A DNA stretch of 64,000 nucleotides from Desmodus rotundus (GCF_022682495.2 NC_071398.1:12964934-13028933), one strand, 5' to 3'. Positions 47,133 through 58,570 are shown, counted from the first letter of the stretch. The notes: generated from the letters alone by a model not told the origin. Translations and numbers: made by a program.

Positions 47133-48035
47133 AACATCTCAAAAAGATCGAGGGGGACTTAGGCATGATAAGTAGAATAGCTTGAGTAGGCACTGGGAGA
47201 CCAAGGGGAGCAGGAAGATTTGGGGATGGCATCTTCACGCCCGAGCTGCTTCTGACCACCAAGCCAGCCTCACTGGAGTAAGTGCATGGAAGGCATATAA
47301 ATCGCGCCTGTGCCTGGTTTTTCACATACAGTGTCCTTTTCATGTGTCGTTCATACATTCTCCAGCCATCTTTCAAGACCTAACGCTCTGAAGTCTTCCT
47401 TCACTTCTCTGATTCCTGGGTTCTCTCTCAAGGTCCTGTAGAAGTTATCTCCTGCATCGCAAAATTAGATACAGAATCATATGCTGTCTTGCATTATTAG
47501 TGGATTTTTTTTTCTTTCGTATCTGCTCTTTTCCCACGCAAGTGGAAAAACTGTACATGGCCAGTTGCCTCATCAGTAGAAATGCCCACTGTAGGCCTTC
47601 AGGTAACTTTACAGGCTAATCTACCTTGGGAGAATACCCTGAACCCTCAGCTTTGCAAGTCCAAGAATTCAGTCTTGTCTGAGTCCCAGAAAGGATGAGT
47701 GATGAGAGCGTCAATCCTACTTCCCTAACACTTGAGGTATCTTAATGTTAAGTGGAGGAAATCTGGGCAAAACAGAAACATGCAATCCAACTACTTGTAA
47801 GACAATGTAGACAACTTCATTCACCAGAATTTCTCCTAAGAGAAGCCCCGTGTGTGTTTTGAAGAAATAAATAATATGCGGGATGGATGGTGAGCAGCAA
47901 GGAAACACTCGAGCGGACAAAAATGGCTCTCAGGTTGCCTTTTCGGGGACTGGAGAGCTCCAGGAGGGTTTTTCATGTGACGGAGCACCTTGATTGGTTG
48001 ATGAATGAAACATTGGCAGTCAGAGTCAAGGTAGA
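47133..48035. other. Unassigned stretch with possible L2
   Basis: 47330-47470 looks like a diverged L2 3' region (tctgaagtcttccttcac). Otherwise no gene or repeat is recognised. Confidence 0.4.
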
Positions 48036-48039
48036 TTTT

Positions 48040-48262
48040 TTTCTTCACTTTATTTTCAAATCAAAATACAGTTGGCATGTGATATTACTGTAGCTTCCGA
48101 AGTACAACACAGCAATTCTACATTTACAGACCTTATCCTGTGATCACCACAATAGATCCAGTAACCATCTTTCACCATATAAAGTTTTTATGATATTATT
48201 GATGGTATTCTCTGTGCTGTATGTTATATTCCCATGACTTATTTATTTTATAAGTCTACATT
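48040..48262 (-). repeat. L1 3' UTR fragment (antisense)
   Basis: 'caaaatacagttggcatgtg', 'gtgatcaccacaatagatcc', then 'ccatgacttatttattttat' is the standard antisense L1 3' UTR of mid-aged mammalian L1s. Confidence 0.75.
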
Positions 48263-48609
48263 ACACAAGGCTGTGACGTCACACAACTTCAGGTGGTACC
48301 ACTGGCATCAAATTGAGGAGGTGACTGTGGGGAAGAGCAATGTCTAATGGGTATTTTTTTCATAAAGACACTATGTAAGTCCTCTGTTTTTCCTGTCAAA
48401 TATGTTCAGTCAGTTTTATCCTATTCGATAATGCTTTTATGACACTGGATTGTTTTTTTTTGGCGGGGGGGTGAGTTAAGAATCTGGGTTGCCATTGGTG
48501 AAACAGTTCTTTCTCCGCAGCTTATAAACTCAAGGGGGAAAGGATGTTTGGGTTGCACGTAAGTATGGGATAAGGATATCCTGCTTTGGGGGCTGTTAAG
48601 ATTAAACAG

Positions 48610-48787
48610 CTCTGGCCACAGTGGCTCCATTGGTTAGGGCATTGTCCTGTACACCAAAAGGTTGGGGGTTCGGTTCTGGTTTGGGGCGCATATGGGAGGC
48701 AACTAGTCAATGTTTCTCACATCAATGTTTCCTCACTCTCTCTCTCCCTTCCTCTCTTCGTAAAATCAATAAAGATATCTTTTTTAA
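48610..48787 (+). mobile_element. VES-type bat SINE with perfect 12-bp target duplication
   Basis: Head 'tggccacagtggctccattg', antecedent B box gggttcggttctgg, body 'atgtttctcacatcaatg', tail 'aaatcaataaagata'. AAGATTAAACAG occurs at 48598-48609 and again at 48788-48799, the hallmark of L1-driven insertion. Confidence 0.93.
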
Positions 48788-48799
48788 AAGATTAAACAG

Positions 48800-49599
48800 A
48801 AAATATAAACTGTATGGAAATAGCTGATACTTCACATTTACCGCCTTCTTATGAGAAAGCCAGCTTCTGTGAACTTCGTATACGAAACCAAACATGTTAA
48901 TGAAGCTGGTAACAATGATTAGTCTAAGTACATGAGCATGTGCGGGGAACTGTCGGAACAGACCTGTGACAATGACAGATTTGGGGGAGCCTCACTCATG
49001 AAGACGGAGAGCTCAGGAATGATCCAAGTCATTAGTGGCCGCAGACCTACAGCCTGGGTGCCATCCCTGCAAAAGGAGCAGCCCTGTCAGAGGGGAGAGA
49101 GGCCGCAGGGGCGCGTCTGGCCTCTCTGTCCCCCTGTGCCTCGCTGGGACACATCGTGAATCTCCTTCATCTCCTGCTCCTCCTCCTTTTGATAGCCACG
49201 CTTTTCTTCAACTATGTTAATGTAAGCGGTTTTGCTACAGCCAGATCTTTCCGTCACCAGGAGTCATTTATCTCTTTGTGATGATCATATCTATCATTTT
49301 ATTTTAAGGTTTTTAGCCTCAGAGCTTGTTGTTACTGTTGCTGTTGTTCTGAGTTCTGGAGACGGGAGACTGGCAGTTTATCAAAGCCCGACTACTACAG
49401 GCAACATCCCCAGTGTGAAGCGTGCATTCCTGAGGAAGGGAGCCTTGCTCTTCCCGTTGTCTGCATCCCCAGAGTCTCTAGCACAGAACACGGCACGGGA
49501 TAGAAGCTCCATAGATATGTCCCGGGATCCTCTCGATGGAAGAGTCTACAGTGTTACACTTCACACACTTCTTACAACAAAAACTTCTGCCTTATTTAT
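48800..49599. other. Unassigned stretch with L2 scrap
   Basis: 49400-49510 resembles an L2 3' end (ctgcatccccagagtctc, 'tagcacagaacacggcac'). No gene recognised. Confidence 0.4.
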
Positions 49600-49612
49600 A
49601 AAGTCTGTTGTT

Positions 49613-51529
49613 TTTTTAAAATATATTTTATTGATTATGCTGTTACAGTTGTCCCATTTTTTTCCCCTTTATTCCCCTCTTCCCCATACCCTCCTCCCAC
49701 CAGCATTCCCCCACCTTAGTTCATGTCTATGGGTCATACATATAAGTTGTTTGGCTTCTCCATTTCCCATACTATTCTTACCCTCCCCCTGTCTAATTTG
49801 TACCTACCATTTATGCTACTTATTCCCTGTACCTTTTCCCCCATTCTCTCCAATCCCCTTCCCCACTAATATCCCTCCATGTGATCTCCATTTCCGTGAT
49901 TCTGTTCCTGTTCTAGTCATTCACTTAGTTTGTTTTTGGTTTTGGTTTTTTTAGGTTTGGTTGTTGATAGTGAGTTTGTTGTTATTTTACTGTTCATATT
50001 TTTGATCACCTTCTTTTTCTTAGGTAAGTCCCTTTAACATTTCATATAATAAGGGCTTGGTGATGATGAACTCCTATAACTTGACCTTATCTGAGAAGCA
50101 CTTTATCTGCCCTTCCATTCTAAATGAAAGCTTTCCTGGATAGAGCAATCTTGGATGTAGGTCCTTGCCTTTCATGACTTTGAATACTTCTCTCCAGCCC
50201 CTTCTTGCCTGTAAGGTCTCTTTTGAGAAGTCAACTGAGTCTTATGAGAACTCATAAGACTTTGTATGTAACTGTTTCCTTTTCTCTTGCTACTTCTAAG
50301 ATTCTCTCCTTATCTTTAATCTTGGGTAGTGTAATTATGATGTGCCTTGGTGTGTTCCTCCTTGAGTCCAGCTTCTTTGGGACTCTCTGAGTTTCCTGGA
50401 CTTCCTGGAAGTCTATTTCCTTTGCCAGATTAGGGAAGTTCTCCCTCATTATGTTTTCAAATAAATTTTCAATTTCTTGCTCTTCTTCTTCTCCTTCTGG
50501 CACTCCTATGATTCAGATGTTGGAACGTTTAAAGTTGTCCCAGAGGTTCCTAAGCCTCTCCTCATTTTTTTGAATTCTTGTTTGTTCATTCTGTTCCTGT
50601 TGAATGTTTATTTCTTCCTTCTGGTCCAAACCATTTATTTGAGTCCCCGTTTGCTTCCCTTCACTATTGGTTCCCTGTACATTTTCCTTTATTTCACTTA
50701 GCAGAGCCTTCACTTTTTCCTGTATTTTGTGACCATAGTCAACCATTTCTGTGAGCACCCTGATTACCAGTGGTTTGAACTCTGCATCTGATATGTTGGC
50801 TATCCCTTCATCACTTAGTTGTAGTTTTTCTGGAGCTTTGATCTGTTCGTTCATTTGGGTAGTATTTCTTTGTCTCAGCATGCCTGTTATGTAGTAAGGG
50901 GTGGAGCCTTAGGTATTCGCCAGGGTGGGCAACCATTATATGGGGGAGGGGTGCAAGAGGGAACAGTGCTGCTTGCTCAGCTCTCCACCGGCTTTCAGTC
51001 ACATCCTCTGCTACCCACAAGCAAATTGGGCCCTTCTGGGCTGATTCCTGGGTGGGTGAGCTTGTGTACATTCTAGGACCCTGTGGGTCTCTCTAACAAA
51101 CTCTCCTGTGAGGCTGGGAGTTTCTCCCGCTGCTGCCCCAACCCCCACAGGTTTTTTGAGTCAAGAGGTTTTGAGGCTTTATTTCCCTGCCCTGGAACCC
51201 TGGGTTGTGCGGTCTGTCTTGCATCCCAGTTCATCTTCCCTGTTTATCTTCATGCAAATGTGGGACTGCCTGCTTGCAAGCCTCCACCTTGCCTGCCCTG
51301 GTCCTCCAGCTACTGCTTTGTGAGTCCTCTCCACCCTGGCTGCCCATCTCCGCCCCTCCTGCCAGTTTGGATGAAGGTTTCTTCTTTAACTCCTTGGTTG
51401 TCGGACTTCCATCCAGTTCGATTTTCTGGCAGTTCTGGTTATTTTTTGTTTTTAAATCTGTTGTCCTTCTTTTGGTTGTGCGAGTAGGCAAAGTGTATCT
51501 CCCTACACCTCCATTGAGGCCAGAAGTCT
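49613..51529 (-). mobile_element. HAL1 (half-LINE-1) retrotransposon, near full length
   Basis: On the minus strand it begins at about 51529 with an L1-type 5' leader (ggcctcaatggaggtgtagg). An ORF1-like frame begins at 50881 and ends at 50020. It then passes straight into about 400 bp of 3' tail with AATAAA (plus-strand tttatt at 49627-49632) and an A-rich end. There is no ORF2: the roughly 3.8 kb endonuclease/reverse-transcriptase gene of L1 is absent. A near-match 13-bp target duplication, AAA[G/A]TCTGTT[G/A]TT, lies at 49600-49612 and 51530-51542. This is the HAL1 arrangement known from bats and a few other mammals. Mobilisation would have needed L1 enzyme in trans. Confidence 0.85.
50020..50881 (-). 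pseudogene. Broken HAL1/L1 ORF1 (RNA-binding chaperone)
   Basis: About 286 codons; L1 ORF1p is usually about 340-370 residues. The start (MLRQRNTTQMNEQ) and a heptad-like E/K/Q-rich coiled-coil region (about residues 50-110) are visible. The RRM-like centre follows (RLRNLWDNFKRSNI, then EGEEEEQEIENLFENIM), with TPRHIIITLPKIKDKERIL. The C-terminal domain ends near KCFSDK and EMLKGL. Lesions: in-frame TGA at 50513-50515 (probably a decayed CGA), a net one-base frameshift near 50230-50255, and in-frame TAG at 50074-50076. Family role: binds its own RNA in the retrotransposition particle. Inactive here. Confidence 0.88.
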
Positions 51530-51542
51530 AAAATCTGTTATT

Positions 51543-52225
51543 GTTAAGTGCATTTTCTAGGGTTTTGGTAAATTAAAATTTGTAACAAATTAATCTGGCT
51601 CTCTGAAAACACATTTGTAATGCTGGGTTTTCTTTATCCTGTCATTCTCTGTGTGTCATATATCATTATACTATGTTGCATTTCTTAAAGAGAATACCTA
51701 TGGAAAGTTTTTTTTTTCTTTTTTAAGAAACTCATTATTATTGTGGCCTATAGCAATTAAAGCTTGAAATTAGAATTAAGGATTGTGAATTTTGATGTAG
51801 GCAACCATATAGATATATTAACACTGTGGCAGCGTTTTTCTTTGCAGGCACAAAGTTGTCATTAGGAAATATAATACTCATTTTTTGCTTGATTAATTAT
51901 AACAGAGGCATAACAAAATATATATTGTGTGTTGGAGCACGCACCATTTGCAAAATTGTAAGTCATGGATAAGCTGAGGTATGAATGCAAAACATTCTGA
52001 AAGAAACTTGCAGAGTAAGTATGAAATTTGCTTTTTGATGTCTTTTTGGTAAAGAGAATTTATGCACTTAAAACATGAAGAAATACACATTGAGAACACA
52101 ATTCCCAGTCCAAAATAGTCGGAGTTCTCACCCCAGCTTCCAAATCTACCATGGCTTTAGGTATGTTTAACTTTGGAAGATATCCTGATAATGATACATA
52201 GTAAGTAATACATAACACATAATGG
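51543..52225. other. AT-rich non-coding stretch
   Basis: No gene recognised; possible antisense MIR words near 52085-52220 (tcaccccagcttccaaatc). Confidence 0.4.
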
Positions 52226-52384
52226 AAACATAATAATAGTTACTGTTTTCTAATAGTAGGCAGACATCCAAAAGATGCCAGATTCCATGCTAAGTATTCT
52301 CTCTGGTTTTATATTCACAACACCTCTGCCAAGTAGGTACTATTTCCATTATTGTTATTATTATTATCACTGTAAAACTTACAT

Positions 52385-52730
52385 TCAATGAGATGCACGT
52401 ATCTTAGCTATATCATTTCCTAAGTTTTGGTAAATGTATACATTTGCCCTGGCACTCCACTAAAGAAGATAACATTTCCCCTCTGACCAGTGTGGCTCGG
52501 TTGGGCGCCCTCCTGCAAAGTAAAAGGTCGCCAGTTTGATGCCTGGTCAGGGCACATGCTTGGGTTGCAGGTTTGGTCCCTGGTCTGGAGCGTATGAGAA
52601 GCAACCAATTGATGTTTCTCTCTCACATCGATGTTTCTCTCCCTCCCTTCCCCTCTGTCTAAAAAAAAATATTTAATAAAATCTTAAAAAAAAAAGATAA
52701 CATTTCCATCACCCTAGAAGTAGATGCTAT
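52385..52730 (-). repeat. L1 3' UTR-like fragment carrying the SINE
   Basis: Flanks of the SINE read together as antisense L1 3' UTR: ttacattcaatgagatgc, 'ttttggtaaatgtataca', then 'aacatttccatcaccctag'. Diverged; assignment tentative. Confidence 0.45.
52480..52693 (+). mobile_element. VES-type bat SINE with perfect 14-bp target duplication
   Basis: Head 'ctctgaccagtgtggctcgg', B-box area ccagtttgatgcctggtc, body 'ctcacatcgatgtttctctc', A-rich tail. Target duplication AAGATAACATTTCC at 52466-52479 and 52694-52707. Confidence 0.93.
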
Positions 52731-52860
52731 TTTTTTAGCTCTGATTTCCAGATGAAGAAAAGTAGGCTCAGAAGAGGTAAATAATGTTCCTAGTTCCATA
52801 CAGGGTAAATAACAAAGCTGGTAGTCCAGCCCATGTTCTTGGCATGCTATGTAGGGCACC

Positions 52861-53260
52861 CAAGGTTTAGCTTCAACACTTGTGGATTTTCTTTCTTTTT
52901 TTTTTTATGTCTATAATGATAGGGTTTGGAGAGGAAACAAGGCTGAGTGAGACTAGCTAACAGTGTCTAACAGCGTTTTTCAGAACTGCTGGTTATTAGA
53001 ATATCTTAGCTTTGTAAGGACAGAGAGATTCGTGCTCCATTTTTAGAAGTTTGATGTAGTAGACTAAGGTGTGGGCATATACTCTGTATTTTTTGTAGGC
53101 TTCCTAGGTGACCCTGGTACCAGGTACTTATCAGGATAGACTGTGCAATGCAGTGGTAACAAATTAGCCATGAATTTCAGAAACTTGTCGCATTAGAGTT
53201 TATTCTTACAAGTACACTGCATGGGTGACTCTATAAGGAAGACGTCTTTTTTTTCCCCAG
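52861..53260. other. Unassigned non-coding stretch
   Basis: T-run near 52900-52910; no gene or clear repeat recognised. Confidence 0.4.
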
Positions 53261-53956
53261 CGTTATGGAAATATAATTGACGTGTAACATTGTGTCAGTT
53301 CAAGGCGTGCGACATGTTGATTTGAAGCACTTATATATTGTGATGCAATTATATTGTGTGCTCACCATAGGTTAGCGAGCACCCCCATCACTTCATATAA
53401 TTACCATTTCTTTTTTTGTGTGGAGAGAGAACATGTAAGAGCTACTCTCTTGGCAACTCTTGAGTGCCTAATACAGTAGTATTAAGTATAATCACCATGT
53501 ACAATACAGCTCCAGAATTTATTCACCTTATAACTGGGAGTTGGTAGGCTTTGACCAGCATCTCCCCATTCACCCCGCCCACAACCCCTGCCAGCCACCA
53601 TCCTACCCTCTGCTCCTGTGAGGCTGGCTGGCTAGATTCCACAAGGATGTGGAGAAAAGGGAACCCTAGTGCACTGTTGCTGGGAATGTAACTTGCTGTG
53701 GCCACTATAAAAAACAGTGTGGCGGTTCCTTAAAAAAATAAGTAAAAACTAAATACCTACCATGTGATCCAACAACCCCACTTCTGAGTGTAGATCCAAA
53801 GGAGATTAGAACAGGACCTTGAAGATGTGCCTGCACGCCCACATTCGCTGCAGCATAATTCACAATAGTCAGGATATGGAAACAAACTAAGTGTCCATCA
53901 GTAGACGAGTGGATAAAGAAGATACAGTGTATACATACAATGGGATATTATTCAGA
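53261..53956 (-). repeat. L1 fragment with 5' inversion
   Basis: 53261 to about 53640 is antisense L1 3' UTR ('ggaaatataattgacgtg', 'gagctactctcttggcaac'). From about 53641 to 53956 the sequence is sense-oriented L1 ORF2-end/3'UTR ('acaaggatgtggagaaaagg', 'catgtgatccaacaacccc', 'gggatattattcagaag'). The two halves meet head to head, as twin priming produces. Two independent insertions are the alternative. Confidence 0.65.
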
Positions 53957-54540
53957 AGATGTCCTCTTTGCAGTAACAACTCAAGATACTCTGTCTTCAA
54001 ATCTACCCTTGAAATGTTTAAGTCCTTGCAGGACAAAAAGAGCGTAGCTAATGGGTCATATACTCGCCTTTAAATGGTCGGAACTTCCCACATGGCCCTC
54101 TTGGAAGGCAGCTGAGCCACATGGAGCGGGACCTGGGTTTTGGAAGTAGAGCGAGTGTCTTTGCTGCAGGCAGGTTGCGAGCATCGTTCACCTCTAAGTG
54201 CCTTTCCTTCTTTGGGAGTTTGTGGACATGCTGTGGTGTGGATAGATTTAATCTTCTGTTGTCCTGGGAAGTAAAGCACTCGCAGGGAGGGCTGCGCTGT
54301 GTCACAGGGTGCTTTTCCTTGTCTTCCCTCCTCCTGTGGCTGTCACACGCACAAAAAGCACAGCTCTCTCCCATCCATGCTGATGGTCCTGCCACCATTC
54401 TGTCGGCGGTGCTCTGATTCCGTGGAGACGGCATTGTTAAAGCTGGTGCTCGCCTGCCCCGTTTGCGTTCCCACCTGAACTTGCTTCCAGCCGGGCGCCA
54501 GCTTCATGCCTGCTGATAGGAACAAGGCAGAGGTTTCAAG
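53957..54540. other. Unassigned non-coding stretch
   Basis: A minus-strand frame (54048-54434) and a plus-strand frame (54121-54417) overlap each other; neither shows a domain. No gene is called. Confidence 0.4.
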
Positions 54541-54544
54541 TGTC

Positions 54545-54785
54545 TGGCCTCAAGTGATTATGAGCCAACTCGAGTCCAACTGCTCACCCGAGCTCCATTA
54601 TTTACTGGGCAGGTGAGTTTGCTAAGTGAGTTAACCTCTCTGAACCTGATTTCCTCCTGAGCAAAATGGGGGTAATTATAGTTTCCTCCTCATGGGACCG
54701 TCACATTATATTAACAATGATAATTCACATAAGAGCTTAGCACGGGGTCTGGCATATGGAGAGTAGCCAATAAACTTTGTCTATT
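54545..54785 (-). repeat. MIR SINE relic (antisense)
   Basis: 'gtgagttaacctctctgaac', 'ctgatttcctcctgagcaaa' and 'tgggggtaattatagtttc', then 'cacggggtctggcatatg'. Well preserved. Confidence 0.85.
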
Positions 54786-54984
54786 CTTTATGACAGGATG
54801 TCTTTACGATAGCTAATCTGCCGAGACAGAGTATGAAGAAAGTCCTCTTTATTGCCTCACCCACAGAAAAGGGTTTCACCATCTAATGCTGACAGAAAAC
54901 CCTTTTCTCATGCTTTCATGTTAATCAATTTCAATTCATTCCCCCACCTTCTTATAAAGCCAGCTTCGACCCTATTTTCCAACT
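54786..54984. other. Short unassigned gap
   Basis: Contains a possible short inverted pair (gaaaagggtttcacc near 54868 and 'gaaaacccttttctc' near 54895). No gene. Confidence 0.35.
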
Positions 54985-55000
54985 CTAAATGATGATTTTA

Positions 55001-55219
55001 TTTTTTAAAAGATTTTATTTTTTAGAGAGAGGGGAAGGGAGGGAGAAATACGGGGAGAGAAACATCAACATGTGAGAGAAACTTCAATCGATAGCCTCTT
55101 GAACCCCCACAGCTGGGGACCTGGCCTGCAAGCCAGGCACATGCCCAGACGAGGAACTGAACCAGTGACCTTCCCATCTGCAGGCCAGCACCCAGTCCAC
55201 CGCGCCACACCAGCCCGGG
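55001..55219 (-). mobile_element. VES-type bat SINE (minus) with 16-bp target duplication
   Basis: The tail side reads 'aaaagattttattttttag' and gagagaggggaaggga; the head side ends 'cgcgccacaccagcccggg'. The duplicated site CTAAA[T/C]GATGATTTTA lies at 54985-55000 and 55220-55235 with one mismatch. Confidence 0.92.
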
Positions 55220-55235
55220 CTAAACGATGATTTTA

Positions 55236-55890
55236 CGAAAGTTAGAACGAAATGAGCAGAATGGTGCTTCTCTGTCACTGAAAGTCCACCAGCTACGAAA
55301 GGGCCGTGAACCATAACTCCCAGCTCTCCTACTCTAGCCTACGTGGAGCTCCATGTTATCTAACACCAGGTGTGTGTTCAATCGTGGGCCATACACTTAC
55401 TTTCCCCCAGACTGGCAAGTGAGCTATTTCCTATTCTCTGTCGTGACGCTATTTTGTAGGTTGTGTCGGCATGCCTGTTACTACTTTTCCACAAGAGAGT
55501 CTGTTGAGATGTGTGCCCTCAGGTTATCTAGGCATTTCCCTGGGTGTCCGAGTTAGACTGTCCTTGAGAAGGTGCTTTCTTGTTTAGGTATGAAGGTGCT
55601 GTGGGCTCTGCCTCCCGCGGAGATTCATAATACGTATTGACACATCGACATACATTAGCATGTCCAGCCTGTGTTCCTAGACATTCTCAAATAGTATCTG
55701 CTTAGCTGTGATCAATTGATGACTTGCAAAACTGGTTTGGCCATGCAAAATTTATTTTCACAAGAAAGATTGTTTCAAACAATGATATATTTGGCGGGAG
55801 TATAGGCAGGGCTGATGATAACTTAAGCTATGGAATTTGGCCTGCTTCTCAGGTTTAGAAAGGTAATAATACAGGAGCCATTGCTTGGTC
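55236..55890. other. Unassigned non-coding stretch
   Basis: No gene or clear repeat recognised. Confidence 0.4.
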
Positions 55891-55894
55891 TGAT

Positions 55895-56155
55895 CCATAG
55901 CTTATCATCAAGAGCAGTCAAACTCGTAGAAAGGGAAAGTAGGAATGGAGATTGCCAGGGATGGGGCGAGGGAAGTGGGAAGTTGCTATTTAATGGGCTC
56001 AGAGTTTCAGTTTGTCAAGATAAAAAAGTCCTGGAGATTGGTTATACAACATGAATGCACAATCATACTTAACACTACTGAACTGTACACTTAGGAACGG
56101 TTGATATGGTAAATTTTATATTGCGTGTAGCTTATCACAATTAAAACTTTAAATA
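55895..56155 (+). repeat. L1 3' UTR fragment
   Basis: 'aggaatggagattgccaggg', 'atttaatgggctcagagtt', 'actgaactgtacacttagg' and 'ggtaaattttatattgcgtg', ending in A-rich sequence: standard L1MB/MC 3' UTR. Confidence 0.8.
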
Positions 56156-57420
56156 CAAGAAGAAGAAAAGGCAAGGACCAGGGACAGAGAAGCACACCAT
56201 CAAAAGCAGGAATTGAGAGCGGTGATAAGGAACCATAGTGCCAACAAAGGGAGGAGAGAAAACGGGTTGGTGAGTGGCGTGGGTAAATACCAGTGCTTCT
56301 GTCTGTCATTGGAAGCACGATATGTCAGCAGTGGGTCTGAAACGCAGTTATTCAACCTCAGGTGTCTTTTCTGGCTCTTCTTTGCTTACTTTCTAGGGGA
56401 AAAAATATTTATATTTATATAGAGAGATATATATCTATACACACACATATAAAATATATTTTTTATTAGAAATCCTGTCTGTTAACATATACCTTCACAG
56501 TGCTGATGGACGAGCCAAAATGTACAGCGCATTTTGGATGCTTTCACAGAAAAGCTAAGACTTATTTTTCTAATAACTCTTTCATCTGCAGCATCTAGTT
56601 TTTCCATTAGGAAAACTAAAATAGCTTGTGGGATTGCTTTTTGTCTTTCTACAATATCAGAGCCTGCGGTAAGCTAGTCACTATGGGGTATGTGCAGAAC
56701 ATGATGTGGCTACAATGCGAACGATCTCTCTTCGCTCCACACCCTCTTGGCAGAAGGACATTTTTTGGTATCTCTTTAATGTTTCCAGGTGAGAGACCAC
56801 CTTCCCTAGTGTGCGTGGAAAAGAGATCGTTTATAACAACAAATGCTGAAATAACGGACTGTGATCTCTTTGAGGGCAAATAGCATCTATAAATAATTTT
56901 AATAACTCACAAAGAGCCATGGTCATACTTAGATTGTAATTAAGCTTGGTGTTTTTGTTTGTATGGTTTGCATTTTTCCCCTAGACACACTCTAGGTGTT
57001 TCTTTTGGGGGGATTGGGTACTCAGGGCAGGCTAGATTAAACTATAATAATGTGTCCCCTGATTCTAGTGACTCAAAAATGGGGGTTTATTGCTCTCTCA
57101 TTTACTGCATGTCCACGGACGGTCGTCTGCGGCTCTGTCCTCTGTCGTCTTCACTCTGGGACCCACACTGTGGAGAAGTCTTCCTTTGGTGGTCCTGACC
57201 CAGAGTGCAACAAGGCATGATTGACCCAGCTGCTTCTGCTTGGAAGTGAGTCGTCACTCTGTTCACATTTTATTGGCAAAAGCGGTTCACGTGGTCCTCA
57301 GGGTTCAACAGGGCAGGTTTGCTGTTCTTTTAGGGGTGGCCCCTGCAACAACGACAGCTAACTGGAGTAACTGGCCAAGTGGAATAACCCACCAGTGGTT
57401 GAACAAAGGGAAAGAGAGCA
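56156..57420. other. Unassigned stretch
   Basis: AT-rich patch with TATA-type repeats at 56405-56465. 57000-57330 may be an old interspersed repeat that I cannot name. No gene recognised. Confidence 0.4.
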
Positions 57421-57424
57421 AACA

Positions 57425-57660
57425 TCTCTACAGTTTTCAAAGAACTTTATAAACTGTTCTCATCCGGTTGTCATTCAGTCTTGACCCCAAGCTGATGAAA
57501 TACATACTGTTCCTTTTACTTTTCTTATAGGTGAGGAAGCTGAGTGTGGGCTCACTCGGCAACCCGCCTAAGGTCACAGAGTCAGTAGGTGTTAGAGCTG
57601 GGGAATGAGCCAATGCCCGACAGACGCCAAGTCCATGCTCTTCCCGAGACAACACAGTGC
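57425..57660 (+). repeat. MIR SINE relic
   Basis: 'tttcttataggtgaggaagc' and 'tgagtgtgggctcactcgg', then 'cctaaggtcacagagtcag', 'taggtgttagagctgggg' and 'caagtccatgctcttcc'. Close to full length. Confidence 0.8.
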
Positions 57661-58220
57661 CCCCCACGCTCACGGGTGGACAAAGTGAAGCTCACAACCC
57701 TATTGTGAAAACCGCTTTTCAATAATGCAGCCCTCAGATGAATGGAGTAGGCAGAGGGAAAGCACAGCATAATAAACATGGAAGGAAATGGGTAAGTTCT
57801 AGAAGCAGAAAGGTGCTGAAAATAGCAAGGTTACTTCACATCATGCATTTGCCACATGAAAAAAACAAAACAACAAAAAACCATGAGCCTTACTGGCCGT
57901 CAAAATAAGGTGATCAGGGTCCTTCAAGAAAAATGTTTCTTAAAAATCACCATGTTTCTGGAGCGTTGGAAATAGGACTTAAAACACGTATTGTTAGAAA
58001 TGACCAGAAGTGGAGCATTAAGAAGAATAAATTCACTAACAAGACAGGAAAAGCGTTGACCGAGGCATGCAGTGTGAAGTCAGAGGCCCTCCCAGGGACC
58101 CCGTGCCAGAGCACAGGCAGGTTTAACCTTTCTGGAAGGCCGCATAAACCAGCTTTAAAATCTCACGCAGAGAACTCACCTCCCCCTTCTGTTTTTACGC
58201 AGTTCTAAGGACATTATTTA
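57661..58220. other. Unassigned non-coding stretch
   Basis: A-rich patch near 57858-57882; no gene recognised. Confidence 0.4.
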
Positions 58221-58224
58221 GTAC

Positions 58225-58570
58225 AAAAAAAGTTTGGTACAAATGCTTAATGTTGTTCAAATGAGAATGAAAAATGGAAGTAGCCTAGATGTCTGGGAGT
58301 GGACAGGTGGGCAAGTAAAACTCCGAATCCTCTGCTGGAGAAAGGTCACCCTACTGTTGAGAGACTCATTTTTGACTCAGTTCAGAATAATGTGTGAAGA
58401 TGACTTGGCTTTCATGTTAAGTGAAACAATTAGAATATAAAATAGTATATAAGATCCTCCCTGTCTAAGATAAATGAATAGAAAAGCAAACAGAGGTATG
58501 TGCATACGGAGGAAAAGGTAAGAAGGAAATGTACACAGATGCTGAATGTACTCGTATGTGGTGTTGGCAC
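58225..58570 (+). repeat. Old L1 (L1ME-like) 3' end
   Basis: 'atggaagtagcctagatgtc', 'tttcatgttaagtgaaac', 'aatagtatataagatcctcc', 'aaacagaggtatgtgcata' follow the order of an old L1 3' end. Diverged. Confidence 0.55.

Larger units (their letters stand above)
52230..52860 (+). repeat. MIR SINE relic split by later insertions
   Basis: The first part at 52230-52380 ('aagtaggtactatttccatt') and the second at about 52735-52860 ('agatgaagaaaagtaggctc', 'gctggtagtccagcccatg') are consecutive MIR segments. An L1-like fragment lies between them, itself hit by a VES SINE. Confidence 0.6.

Noticed and set aside
49232..49954. 240-codon plus-strand open frame
   Set aside because: Its second half is the antisense of the HAL1 tail and its first half includes an L2 scrap; not a gene.
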